This document shows, in pieces, positions 1 through 11,743 of a stretch of DNA of 64,000 nt. Source of the DNA: Pterois miles. Lineage: Eukaryota > Chordata > Actinopteri > Perciformes > Scorpaenidae. The notes below the pieces were generated by a model, which saw nothing but the letters and a program-made list of their open reading frames with translations, did no database searches and was not told the origin of the DNA. The stretch covers positions 19,221,001-19,285,000 of the forward strand of contig CAMQGK010000637.1 in assembly GCA_947000775.1 (NCBI GenBank), written 5' to 3'. How positions within the stretch are numbered: position 1 is the stretch's first letter; the number at the start of each line of letters is the position of its first letter. The position numbers and the translations under genes are program-made.

Positions 1-3000
1 GAATAAAATCACAAAAACGGTCATACTATAGCATGTAAAATGATTCTATGGTGGAAGAAAGTCATTTCGTGAAATGTTGGAAAGTTTTACAAAAAAAAAA
101 AAAACGCCATAGTATACTATGTCGAAATTTTTCGATGAAAATGTGAAATATTTCCGATGTTGAATAAAACCAAGAAAACAGTCACGTTATAGAATGTAAA
201 ATGATTCTATGGTGGAAGAAAGTAATTTCGTGGAATGTTGGAAGATTTTCCAAAAAAAAAACAACATAGTATAGTATGTCAAAATTTTTCGATGAAAACG
301 TCAAATTTTTTTGATGTTGAATAAAACCATTAAAACGGTCACGTTATAAAATGTAAAATGATTCTATGGTGGAAGAAAGTCATTTCGTGAAATGTTGGAA
401 AATTTTTACAAAAAACAGAAAACGTCATAGTATAGTATATCGAAATTTTTCGATGAAAACGTCAAATTTTTCCGATGTTAAATAAAATCACAAAAACGGT
501 CATACTATAGCATGTAAATGATTCTATTGTGGAAGAAAGTCATTTCATGAAATGTTGGAAAAATTTACAAAAAAAAACACCATAGTATAGTATGTCGAAA
601 TTTTTCAATGAAAACGTCAAATTTTTCCGATGTTGAGTAAAACCATGCAAACAGTTTTATTATAGCATGTAAAATGATTCTATGGTGGAAGAAAGTCATT
701 TCGTGAAATGTTGGAAAATTTTACAAAAAAAAAAAAACGCCATAGTATAGTATGTCGAAATTTTTAAATGAAAACGTCAAATCTCTCCGATGTTGAGTAA
801 AACCATGAAAACAGTCTTATTATAGCATGTAAGATGATTCTATGGTGGAAGGAAGTCATTTCTTGAAATGTTGGAAAATTAAAAAAAAAAAACGCCATAG
901 TATAGTATGTTGATAATTTTTCAATGAAAACGTCAAATTTCTTTGATGTTGAAAAAAAATAACAAAAAGATATATAGCATGTAAAATGATTCTATGGTGG
1001 AAGAAAGTCACTTCGTGAAATGTTAGAAAATTTTACAAAAAAAAAGAAAACGCCATAGTATAGTATGTCAAAATTTTTCGATGAAAACGTCAAATTTTTC
1101 CGATGTTGAATAAAATCACAAAAACGGTCATGCTATAGAATGTAAAATGATTCTATGGTGGAAGAAAGTCATTTCGTGAAATGTTGGAAAATTTTACAAA
1201 AAAAAAAACGCCATAGTATAGTATGTTGAAATTTTTTGATGAAAACGTCAAATTTCTTTGATGTTGAAAAAAATCACAAAAACGGTCATACTATAGCATG
1301 TAAAATGATTCTATGGTGGAAGAAAGTCATTTCGTGAAATGTTGGAAAATTTAAAAAAAAAAAAAAAAACGCCATAGTATAGTATGTCGAAATTTTTCAA
1401 TGAAAACGTAAAATTTTTCCGATGTTGCGTAAAACCATGAAAAAAGTTTTATTATAGAATGTAAAATGATTCTATGGTGGAAGAAAGTCATTTCGTGAAA
1501 TGTTGGAAAATTTTACAAAAAAAACCCGCCATAGTATAGTATGTCGAAATTTTTCGATGAAAACGTCAAATTTTTCCAATGTTGAAAAAAACCATTAAAA
1601 CAGTCACGTTATAAAATGTAAAATGATTCTATGGTGGAAGAAAGTCATTTCGTGAAATGTTGGAAAATTTTACAAAAAAAAAAAACGCCATAGTATAGTA
1701 TATCGAAGTTTTTCGATGAAAACGTCAAATTTTTCCGATGTTGAGTAAAACCATGAAAACAGTTTTATTATAGCATGTAAAATGATTCTATGGTGGAAGA
1801 AAGTCATTTCGTGAAATGTTGGAAAATTTTACAAAAAAAAAAAACGCCATAGTATAGTATGTCGAAATTTTTCGATGAAAATGTCAAATTTTTCCGATGT
1901 TGAAGAAAACCAAGAAAACGGTCACATTATAGCATGTAAAATGATTCTATGGTGGAAGAAAGTCATTTCGTGAAATGTTGGAAAATTTTACAAAAAAAAA
2001 AAAAAACGCCATAGTATAGTATGTCGAAATTTTTCGATGAAAACGTCAAATTTTTCCGATGTTGAATAAAATCACAAAAATGGTCATACTATAGCATGTA
2101 AGATGATTCTATGGTGGAAGGAAGTCATTTCGTGAAATGTTGGAAAATTTTACAAAAAAAAAAACGCCATAGTATAGTATGTCGAAATTTTTCGATGAAA
2201 ACGTCAAATTTCTTTGATGTTGAAAAAAATCAAAAAAACGGTCACACTATAGCATGTAAAATGATTCTATGGTGGAAGGAAGTCATTTCGTGAAATGTTG
2301 GGAAGTTTTACAAAAAAAAAAAACGCCATAGTATACTATGTCGAAATTTTTCGATGAAAATGTGAAATTTTTCCGATGTTGAATAAAACCAAGAAAACAG
2401 TCACGTTATAGAATGTAAAATGATTCTATGGTGGAAGAAAGTAATTTCGTGGAATGTTGGAAGATTTTCCAAAAAAAAAACCAACATAGTATAGTATGTC
2501 GAAATTTTTCGATGAAAACGTTAAATTTTTCCGATGTTGAAGAAAACCATGAAAACGGTCACATTATAGCATGTACAATGACGCTATGGTGGAGGAAAGT
2601 CATTTCGTGAAATGTTGGAAAATTTTACAAATAAAACGCCATAGTATAGTATGTCGAAATTTTTCGATGAAAACGTCAAATTTTTCCGATATTGAATAAA
2701 ACCATGAAAACGGTCTTATTATAGCATGTAAGATGATTCTATGGTGGGAGAAAGTCATTTCGTGAAATGTTGCAAAATTTTAAAAAAAAAAAAACGCCAT
2801 AGTATAGTATGTCGAAATTTTTCGATGAAAACGTCAAATTTTTCCAATGTTGAAAAAAACCCATGAAAACGTTCTTATTATAGCATGTAAAATGATTCTA
2901 TGATGGAAGAAAGTCATTTCGTGAAATGTTGGAAAATTTTACAAAAAAAAAAAAACCGCCATAGTATAGTATGTCGAAATTTTTCGATGAAAATGTCAAA

Positions 3001-4990
3001 TTTTTCCGATGTTGAAGAAAACCATGAAAACGGTCACATTATAGCATGTAAAATGACGCTATGGTGGAAGAAAGTCGTTTCGTGAAATGTTGGAAAATTT
3101 TACAAAAAAAAACGCCATAGTATAGTAGGTCGAAATTTTTCGATGAAAACGTCAAATTTTTCCAATGTTGAAAAAAAACCATGAAAACGGTCTTATTATA
3201 GCATGTAAAATGATTCTATGGTGGAAGAAAGTCATTTCGTGAAATGTTGGAAAATTTTACAAAACAAAAAAAGCGCCATAGTATAGTATGTCGAAATTTT
3301 TCGATGAAAATGTCAAATTTTTCCGATGTTGAAGAAAACCATGAAAACGGTCACATTATAGCATGTAAAATGACGCTATGGTGGAAGAAAGTCGTTTCAT
3401 TAAATGTTGGAAAATTTTACAAAAAAAAACGCCATAGTATAGTATGTCGAAATTTTTCGATGAAAACGTCAAATTTTTCCGATATTGAATAAAACCATGA
3501 AAACGGTCTTATTATAGCATGTAAGATGATTCTATGGTGGAAGAAAGTCATTTCGTGAAATGTTGGAAAATTTTACAAAAAAAAAAACGCCATAGTATAG
3601 TATGTCGAAATTTTTCGATGAAAACGTCAAATTTTTCCGATGTTGAATAAAATCACAAAAACGGTCATACTATAGCATGTAAAATGATTCTATGGTGGAA
3701 GAAAGTAATTTCGTGAAATGTTGGAAAATTTTACAAAAAAAAAAAAAACGCCATAGTATAGTATGTCGAAATTTTTCGATGAAAACGTCAAATTTTTCCG
3801 ATGTTGAGTAAAACCATGAAAACGGTCTTATTATAGCATGTAAGATGATTCTATGGTGGAAGGAAGTCATTTCGTGAAATGTTGGAAAATTTTACAAAAA
3901 AAAAACGCCATATGTCGAAATTTTTCGATGAAAAAGTCAAATTTCTTTGATGTTGAAAAAAATCACGAAAACGGTCATACTATAGCACGTAAAATGATTC
4001 TATGGTGGAAGAAAGTCATTTCGTGAAATGTTGGAAAATTTTACAAAAAAAAAAAAAAAAAGCCATAGTAGAGTATGTCGAAATTTTTCGATGAAAACGT
4101 CAAATTTTTCCGATGTTGAATAAAACCATGAAAACGGTCACATTATAGCATGAAAAATGATTCTATGGTGGAAGAAAGTCATTTCGTGGAATGTTGGAAA
4201 ATTTTCCAAAAAAAAAAACAAAAAACGCCGTAGTATAGTATGTCAAAATTTTTCGATGAAAATGTCAAATTTTTCCGATGTTGAAAAAAAAAACATGAAA
4301 ACGGTTTTATTATAGCATGTAAAATGATTCTATGGTGGAAGGAAGTCATTTCGTGAAATTTTGGAAAATTTTACAAAAAAAACACCATAGTATAGTATCT
4401 CAATTTTTCGATGAAAACGTCAAATTTCTTTGATGTTGAAAAAAAAAACATGAAAACGGTTTTATTATAGCATGTAAAATAATTCTATGGTGAAAAAAAT
4501 TATTTTATCTAATGTTGAAAAATTTTACAAAAAAAATGTCATAGTATGTCGAAAATTGTAACATGGAAACCTCAAATTTTTTTTATGTGGATAAAATTCA
4601 TGAAAACAGTCATATTATAGCATGTAAAACTATTCTATGATGAAAAAACGTCATTTTATCAAATGTTGAAATATTTTACAAAAAAAATGTCATAGTATGT
4701 CGAAAATTGTAACATGGAAACGTCAAATTTTTGTATGTTGAAAAAAATTACGAAAACAGTCATTATAGCATGTAAAATGATTCTATGGTGAAAAAGTCAT
4801 TTTATCGAATGTTGAAAAATTTTACAAAAAAAGTCATCGTATATTATGTAGAAAATTTTACAAGGAAAACTTCAAATTTTTGTATGTTGAAAAAATTAAG
4901 AAAACAGTCATTATAGCATGTAAAATTATTCTATGGTGAAAAAAAGTTTTCTCGAACGTTGAAAAATTTTAACAGTATGTTGAAAAAGTC
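1..4990. repeat. Tandem satellite array, ~158-bp unit, 32 units
   Basis: The landmark TGATTCTATGG (or a variant) recurs at 41, 202, 359, 519, 675, 835, 987, 1148, 1306, 1468, 1624, 1783, 1942, 2104, 2262, 2421, 2579, 2734, 2893, 3054, 3211, 3371, 3527, 3685, 3846, 3995, 4158, 4325, 4479, 4631, 4778 and 4927. The mean step to 4325 is 158.7 bp; the last four units step by about 147-154 bp and are diverged. Each unit has an A-tract of roughly 7-17 A, the near-palindrome CATTTCGTGAAATG, the block CATAGTATAGTATGTC and a CGAAATTTTTCG palindrome. Short open frames in the array are by-products of the repeat. The array lies downstream of the last gtf2f2 exon seen, so it should be inside the terminal gtf2f2 intron. 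Confidence 0.5.
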
Positions 4991-6612
4991 ATGGTATAGT
5001 GTCAAGAAAAGTCATAGTACGTTGAAAAGAAGTCATAGTATAGTATGTTGAAAAAAATCAGAGTATGTTGAAAATTTCCTTTAAAAAAGTCAGTATGGTA
5101 TGATTAAAAAAGTCAAAGGATGTCAAAAAAGTCATAGTATAGTATGCTGAAATTAAAAATATAAGTCAAAGTATCATATATAGAAAAATTAAGAAAAAGG
5201 TCATAGTGTAGAAGTATGAAAAAATTAGAAAAGTCATAATACAGTATGTTTAAAAAAGTCATAGTTTAGTATGTTAAAAAAAAGTCATAGGATAGTATAT
5301 GAAAATACTCGTGGTATAAAATCATGTAAAAAGTCATACTGTAGTATGTCGAAAAAAGTCAGTATAATATGTTGAATTTTTTTAAATGTCAGCACAGTCG
5401 GGCTAAAAAACTCAAAGTATGTCAAAAAAGTCATAGTATAGTATGTTGGAATTTTAAAAAAAAGTCATATAAGATGTTGACATTATTTATGTCAAAAACA
5501 TGTAAAAATTATACTATATCATGTTGAAAAAAGTCATAGTAAAATATATTGAAAAATGAAGAAAAAAGTCATAGTACAGTATGTTGAAAAAAAATCATAA
5601 TACAGTATGTCAAAAAAGTCAGTCTAGTAGTAGTCAAAAAACATGAAGTCAAAATAGTATGTCTAAAAAGTCATAGTATATGTTGAAAAATAAAAAATCA
5701 TAGCATAGAATGTCAATTTAAAAAAAAAAATCAGTCAAAAAAAGCCATAGTACAGTATGTCGAAATTTCAAATAAAGTCATAGTGCAGTATGCTAAAAAA
5801 AATCAATCAAAAATTAGAATGTAAAAAGTGATAGGATAATATGTTGATAAAAAGGTCATTTTGTAGTATGTTGAAAAAAAGTCCTAGTATAGTTTGTCGA
5901 TAAAAAGTCATTGTACAGCATGTCAAAAAAAGGAAAAAAGTCATAGTGTAGCATGTCGAAAGAAATCATACTATAATGTCAAAAATAAAAAAGTCAGTCT
6001 AGTATGTCAAAAAATCAGTATAGTATAATTTTTCTTTTTAAAAATTCGTACTATCGTAAGTAAAAAACAGTCATAATATATTATGTGGAAAAAAGTCAGT
6101 TATTTGAAAAAAGGTATTGTATAGTACATCAAAAAAATGTCATACTACTAAGTCATACTGTAGAATGTCAAAAATAAGTCATAGTATAGTATGTCAAAAG
6201 TCAGTTTAGTCTGTTGATAAAAGTCATCATATGTCAAAAGAATAAAAAGTCATAGTATGGTACATCAAAACAGTTCATAGTATACTCTGCTGAAATTTTT
6301 ATTAAAAAGTCATAGTATAGTATGTCAACAAAAGTCATAATATAGTATGTCGAAGAAATAAAAATCATAACAGCATTGTATGTCAAAAAATGAAAAACTA
6401 AAAAGCGAGTTTTGGGCAGCATTCAGGTAGCGTGAGGTATGTCATAATATAGTATGATGAAAAAAAAAAAGCAGTCATAGTATAGTAAGCCAAAAAATAG
6501 CATAGCATAGTATGTCGGAAAAAAAAAATCATACAATAGTATGTTGAAAATTTTTTTCGTCATATTATAGTATGTTAAAAAACAAAATCATTGTATAGTA
6601 TGTCAAAAGAAT
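4991..6612. repeat. Decayed short-period continuation of the satellite
   Basis: The 158-bp periodicity is lost here, but one block of it, AAGTCATAGTATAGTATGTC followed by A/T-rich spacer, keeps recurring every roughly 20-50 bp with many substitutions and small gaps (for example near 5270, 5430, 6180, 6310, 6590). This is either the ancestral short repeat from which the long unit was built or the eroded flank of the array. Recognisable copies stop near 6612. Confidence 0.8.
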
Positions 6613-7440
6613 TAAGGCATTTTTTTTTGTTCAAAGGTAACAAAATCCAACCAGTATTTAAGTGTATTTCCCAAAATATCAAACAATTCCTTCAGGGTCT
6701 TGAATGGTAAATGTTGAGTGCTAACTTCTTGTGAACTGAAGAATCAACTCATGATACACATCCAGCTTTGCTTCTCTTTTTAAACTACTCAGACCTTTCA
6801 TTTCTGTCGTGACAGAACTGTTTTCATGAATGGGCATGAATCAAACATAAACCTAATGTCTAATACTGAGCGGGAGCTGTGGAGGACCATTCAGCGGTGC
6901 TGGGTGAGAGACCATACTCTCCAACGACCACTGGGTGTCTCTGTTGAGCTTATAGGGACATGCCCACAGCACCTGATGAACACCAGTGCTTCCAGACTTT
7001 TCATAATGGGCATTTCGGTTACTTTAGTTCAGTTAATTTGAGTGTTAGCCAAGTGCTTTAGGAGAGAAATGATGGTGTGGAGTGTATTGCGGCGTTTGAC
7101 TCCTACTCAGCCAATGGTTATGCAATCAGATGCAATCAGAGGGAGAGGAGGACCTCAAGGTCTCATCAGCACCTACACATCGCTGTTCTCCGTGAGCTGG
7201 AACGAATCCACTGCACTGTATCGATTCATCCTATGATTGTGTGTTTGCATGTGCGTGTGCATGTTGGCCCAAATTTCCGCCACAAAAGACAGTGTGAACA
7301 GGCCTGAACGTCATGCTGTGGGCGATTTGTTCAAATTTAACAAAGCAAGGTGGATAGTGGGCAGGTGTATTGTTTTTTTTTTTTTTTTTGCAGCTATACT
7401 GTTACGTGTGTTTGCTTGTGTATGTGTTTGTTCTGCTCAC
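6613..7440. other. Intronic stretch between satellite and gtf2f2 exon, no feature recognised
   Basis: Non-repetitive sequence with one T-run (7373-7390) and TG-rich patches near 7236-7262. Short plus-strand open frames (6826-7236) match nothing I recognise. I searched the minus strand here for the final RAP30 exon (the segment beginning V-Y-L-K-E-I-L in vertebrates) and did not find it. Confidence 0.5.
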
Positions 7441-7584
7441 CACAGGTTGTTTGGTGATGTCGACCAAGTCCTTAATGTTGTAGTACTGGTGCTTCTCAAA
7501 GGCAGAGAAGAGCATGTCCAAGACAACCTGCTGCTCAGCTCTCACCATCTTCCCTTCTGACTTCTTCTTCTTCTCATGCTCCAC
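7441..7584 (-). CDS. gtf2f2: gtf2f2 exon encoding the RAP30 winged-helix region
   Basis: This exon encodes 48 residues in phase 0 that include LDMLFSAFEKHQYYN and KDLVDITKQPV, near-identical to vertebrate general transcription factor IIF subunit 2 (RAP30). TFIIF escorts RNA polymerase II into the preinitiation complex in the nucleus. These residues correspond to about 163-210 of the 249-residue human protein: a basic linker (EKKKKSEGK) followed by the start of the C-terminal winged-helix DNA-binding domain. On the minus strand the acceptor reads TTCTCAG just before GTG-GAG and the donor reads GTGAGC just after CCT-GTG, both canonical. It joins the exon at 9512-9611 in frame. The last exon, which completes the winged helix, is not visible downstream. 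Confidence 0.96.
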
Positions 7585-7875
7585 CTGAGAATCACACTGA
7601 ACATTACTATTACTGATATTAATAATAATGACTCTTGTAATATCACTAATGTTAATCTGGCCATTCTGATTTGATCCTAATGTCACAATTTGATCATTAA
7701 TCATAATAGTCTGAAAAAAGGTCAAACAAAAGCCTTATTGTATGTCAATACATACCACGTCTGTGTCTAAAGAAGTTATGATCCCTCTAATTTTTTATCA
7801 TGTCTTTACTTTTTTGTCATGTCTTTTTTATCATGTCATGTCTCTAAGCAATCCATTGATTATCATGTCATGCAA

Positions 7876-8350
7876 GCTTGTCGGGTAGGAGGCTAAATAA
7901 CGTTCCAAGGTGGAAAAAAAAAAAAATGGCGTGGCCATTTTCAAAGGGGTCCCATGATGTCTCCACTTTATGATAATCACATGCAGTTTGGGGCAAAAAC
8001 CGTCCAGGTTTTTGCATGCAGTACAAATGTGTTATTTTTGCCTTTTCTAAAAAATGGTGTGTGAATATGTGTGAATATTTTTGCATACCGGGTTCCCTAA
8101 ACAGTCTTGGAATTGCATAAAGTGGGTATCACTGTAGAGCTGAGACTCTTGTGGATCCAATGAGTCCAGCTGTATTCATGTGTGATGATGTTACTCCTCA
8201 TAGTAGCCATTTCATTGTAGTGAGACCATTTTTTGAAACTTGACCTCACTGTATAAAATGACCTGTGGTGACTTCTGGAATAATCGTAACCTGATGAAAC
8301 TTAACAGCCACAAACTAGAGACCTAGAGCAATCAGAGGACAGATGGCTTT
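7876..8350. mobile_element. Partial copy of a dispersed DNA-transposon family (family A)
   Basis: The block from about 8090 to 8340 (TAAAGTGGGTATCACTGTAG, CTGAGACTCTTGTGGATCCA and following) is the reverse complement of 48740-48965. The part at 7970-8060 matches 49020-49080 the same way. The fuller copy at 48690-49706 ends in TTTGACAACCCTA, which suggests a hAT-like non-autonomous element. No coding potential. Boundaries are approximate. Confidence 0.7.
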
Positions 8351-8776
8351 CCTTGGTAGATTGAAAATAAGGGGGATTCTAAGTAGCTCCCAGAACAAAA
8401 CCGCTCGCCATCCAATTGCCGAAAAACGCAATTATTGCAGAAATCTCCAAATGTCGAAACATTTTGGTGGATTTACAAAAAGATGGATCAAAAAAAAAAA
8501 AAAAAGAAAAATTGAACCATTTGAAGCCAAAATATTGTAACTTTAAGTACAAGCTCCCAAAAAGCTGGATCCTGCATTTCCAATAACTCAGTGACATCTT
8601 ATATTGGACCTGTCTTGCCTGGTTAGGTCTTTCAAACTGAACAGCCATTGTTTATAACACAAGCTTTCGGCTAAAAATTAGTAGTCTCCAAGCCCAAGCA
8701 GAAATAACCCTGAAGACATCACTATTACATCACCAGGGCTTCACAGAGCTCCTCCAGAGCCATAAGAGACATTACT

Positions 8777-9234
8777 GGGGCTATGACTAACAATCATTTT
8801 AGTCTTCATTTAATCTGACAATTATTTTTTTGATTAATCCTTTGGTCTGTAAAGTCAGAAAACTGTAATAAAAATGTCCATCACAGTCCAAGAGGACATC
8901 TTCAAATGTCTAGTTTTGTCCACTAATAGTCCAAATCTTAAAGATATTAAGCTTACATAATAAATAATAGAGTGCTCCAGGGATGATGTATTATTATAGG
9001 CCAACCAGGAAGTTAGCATCACCCTGGGTTCCCTTGACAAAAAGCCAATCGGAATTTGGTAACATGGGAACCCAGAAGCGTCCAGGTTTTAGGACTCCTT
9101 TCTGCAGCACTATTAAGAAAAACAGAAGTGGAAATTTTGGGCATTTTTGGCACCTAAAAGCCTGATTAGAAAGGTAGTTGCCAACTATTTTTTGTAATTG
9201 ACTACCAATTAATCATCTAACTGTTTCAGCTCTT
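8777..9234. mobile_element. hAT-like non-autonomous element (family B, CGATTAATCG type)
   Basis: It begins GGGCTATGACTAACAATCAT and ends AATCATCTAACTGTTTCAGC, a decayed inverted pair. Teleost genomes carry many copies with ends like GGGCTGCAACTAACGATTA. Related copies occur here at 14375-14718, 34068-34398 and 45361-45612. The central part (about 9005-9165) looks unrelated and may be a secondary insertion. Confidence 0.65.
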
Positions 9235-9511
9235 AACATGATACATAGTGTATGTTTTCAAAGTGGCGATCACAAAAAAAATGTGTATGACGATAATTTA
9301 CAGTCCCCTCAACTTTATACATTCAGTGGCTGATTCAGACTGTTGTAATACAATATGCAGTTTATGAACTCAATCAATAGTAAAATAAATAGTGCAGTTA
9401 AATCCTTTTATAACAATACTTTATGTGTGTGTGTAACTAATTTGATTTAAAACATGTTGTGACCCATTTCATATACTGTATATAGACAGCCATGCTGTTA
9501 TGAGTTCTCAC

Positions 9512-9611
9512 ATTGAAATCGTGGTTGGCCACGGGCTTGAAGATGGTAGTGACGGCTCTCTCCAGCTGCTGTGACAAACGCTGAGGCTTGGTGGACTCTT
9601 TAATCTGCAGT
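9512..9611 (-). CDS. gtf2f2: gtf2f2 exon encoding the RAP30 linker region
   Basis: The exon supplies the last base of a Lys codon and then 33 codons that include LQIKESTKPQRLSQQLE and FKPVANHDFN. It aligns without gaps to human GTF2F2 at about residues 130-162, the segment between the TFIIF dimerisation domain and the winged helix. On the minus strand the donor is GTGAGA directly after GAT-TTC-AAT. The acceptor is unusual: the AG at 9612-9613 is preceded by only TC and then a (TG)n run of about 55 units, with no polypyrimidine tract next to the AG. The reading frame is intact across both junctions. Confidence 0.96.
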
Positions 9612-9613
9612 CT

Positions 9614-9727
<114 letters not shown>

Positions 9728-10039
9728 GAGAGATAAAGTGTGCTTTGAGTTTTCTGTGATCTAACGTGATCTCTGCTGACAGATGTGCCTGTTAGCATGG
9801 AGACAACTGTCAGCACCTTCAGGTTAAACTTACCAAATAAGTAAAGGCAGCTGCTCTGCTTTCTATTTATTTACTGTTCATCTCAACTTGGCTGGTCATT
9901 AAACACATATTATTTAAACTAATGTCCACGCAAACAGAAACAATTATGAGGAATAAATATTAAACACAAAGCACTGCAGCTGCCTGTTGTCTTGCCATAA
10001 TTACCATAATATACTCGTATACATATATTAACTATTACT

Positions 10040-10302
10040 GGGGGCGGCAGCAGCTCAGACGTGAGGACTTGGCTTGGGTCCCGACATGGACAAAGTACAG
10101 AGTGTGGACTGTTAGCTGGAGAGGTGACAGTTCTCCTTGAGCAAGACACCGACCCTCTAAAAACTGCTTCCTGGGTGCTGTATAATAGCTGCCCATTGCT
10201 CCTAATATACTAGGATGGGTTAAATGCAGTAGCCAAATTTCACTGTGTGCTGTGCTATGTACAATGTGCGACAATAAAATTGGATTTACATTTACATTTA
10301 AA
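10040..10302 (+). mobile_element. V-SINE-like retroposon, degraded
   Basis: It starts GGGGGCGGCAGCAGCTCAGA, the same head as the better copy at 53774-54088 (GGGGCGGCAGTAGCTCAG), and continues with GCTGGAGAGGTGACAGTT and CTTGAGCAAGACACCGA, matching the conserved central part of that copy. The 3' end reads ACAATAAAATTGGATTTACA. The A and B box regions of the tRNA-like head are eroded. Confidence 0.8.
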
Positions 10303-11144
10303 CAGCTATGCAAATGAGGCCATTAGTAAAGCATGCTAAGGCATTAGAGATATTTCTATCACTACATACGTTTGTTTTTGCCGTTGCTCTTATGAGTCAT
10401 ATTTCATCCTCCATATATTAATAAACACTAAGTCAAAACTGACATCACAAATGAACATATCAGTAATAACGACAATCAGTGAAGAAAAACAAACATCACT
10501 CTCTCTAAATGGCAAAAATAATTTAAATTATGTATCTTAAAGCATTCAAATGTTTTTTTTTTTGTTGTTTTTCCATCTCCAGTATGTGCATAGCAAGTGT
10601 TGCATCTCTTTATCTACAGTAGGAACATGTGAAGTTGGTACGGAAACTGTTCTTGAATTGTGTCCACACACACAGTTGCCGCCATAACAACACGATGTCC
10701 TGCATATCCTGTAGTCTGCCATGATGGAGGGACATTTGTCAGCTGTTAACCAAATGGAAGAAAAGTGAAGATGTTCCTTATCAAGTCAGAAATTAAAAAC
10801 AGTTGGACAAATCTATGTTCAATATGTAGTCTAAAGTACACCACAATACCATCCTGTAACATTAAGGAGAATCCAGCCAGATGATCAGCACAGATGTCTG
10901 TCTTTTGACGGAAGATGATGGAAATGGGTTACTGAGGGAAATCTTATTTTCAGCTTTCCTGTAATACGTCTCACTGATTTGATGTCTGACACAGAAACGG
11001 GCTCACACACTAAAGCAAACTGTGTTGTGTTTGCCTTGGGTTGTATTGAGCAGTGCATCTGCCACAGTGATGCGGTTGCTATAGCAATACCATGCACTAA
11101 CTAGCTGGAATGACGGATTCCGATGAAGAGGAGACAGAAATCAT

Positions 11145-11180
<36 letters not shown>

Positions 11181-11430
11181 GAGTGGACTTGAGTGCTTAG
11201 TGAACACATATTGCAGCAAAGCCCCAGTCAACACGCCAAACTTCTCTACACCTGTCGGAAATAATTCACAACACTTGAGAAACACTGGAGGAAAAAAAAG
11301 AAACCAAATGCTGCCCTTACATTTGTGTGTTCATTATTCAACTAATTATATGAGTAATCCATCAATAGTTAGTCTGATCCTGTGTTATAATGGAAATGCT
11401 GCGACATACAATGAATATACTGTGTAAATT

Positions 11431-11655
11431 TCGGGGTGCTGTGTCCTTTCATTACAAGGTTGGCAGCTCCTCCTGTCCACATGTCAAAGTGTCCGTGAGC
11501 GAGACACTGAACCCCAAGTTGCTCCCGCTGGGCGAGCCAGTGCAAGGCAGCTCCGTCATCGGTGTATGAACGTGTGTGCGAATGAGTGAATGAGAGGCGA
11601 GTTGTAAAGCGCTTTGTCCGGTAGGTAGTAAGGATTGGATAAAATGCAGTAGACC
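11431..11655 (+). mobile_element. SINE-like fragment sharing the V-SINE central domain
   Basis: It contains GAGCGAGACACTGAACCCCA followed by AGTTGCTCCCGCTGGGCGAG and the 3' segment TGTAAAGCGCTTTGTCCGG. This arrangement (GAGCAAGGCACTGAACCCC then AAAGCGCTTTG) is typical of teleost V-SINE-type elements. The 5' tRNA-like head is not clear. Confidence 0.7.
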
Positions 11656-11743
11656 TTGAGACGATCAAGGCCCACTGCATCTTCCTGACCACCCAGCGAG
11701 ACCAGCTGGACCAAACGCCACCGAAAGCAGAGTCAACCTCCCC

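Larger units (their letters stand above)
7585..9511 (-). other. gtf2f2: gtf2f2 intron with two old transposon copies
   Basis: Intron of 1927 bp between two gtf2f2 exons, bounded by GTGAGA (minus strand, 9506-9511) and CAG (7585-7587). It contains hAT-like copies at about 7876-8350 and 8777-9234. The remainder is AT-rich with no recognised feature. Confidence 0.85.

Noticed and set aside
2111..3870. Several 60-82-codon open frames on both strands in the satellite with a shared peptide (HSIVCRNFSMK...)
   Set aside because: They are the same repeat unit read in frame; the peptide varies only as the DNA unit does and is interrupted by A-run length changes. No coding signature.
1..6612. Regular direct repeats that could suggest a CRISPR-like array
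   Set aside because: The whole unit is repeated, with no unique spacers, in vertebrate DNA with spliced genes. It is a satellite.
7237..7560. Plus-strand open frame of 107 codons over the gtf2f2 exon
   Set aside because: It is antisense to a conserved exon and resembles no protein.
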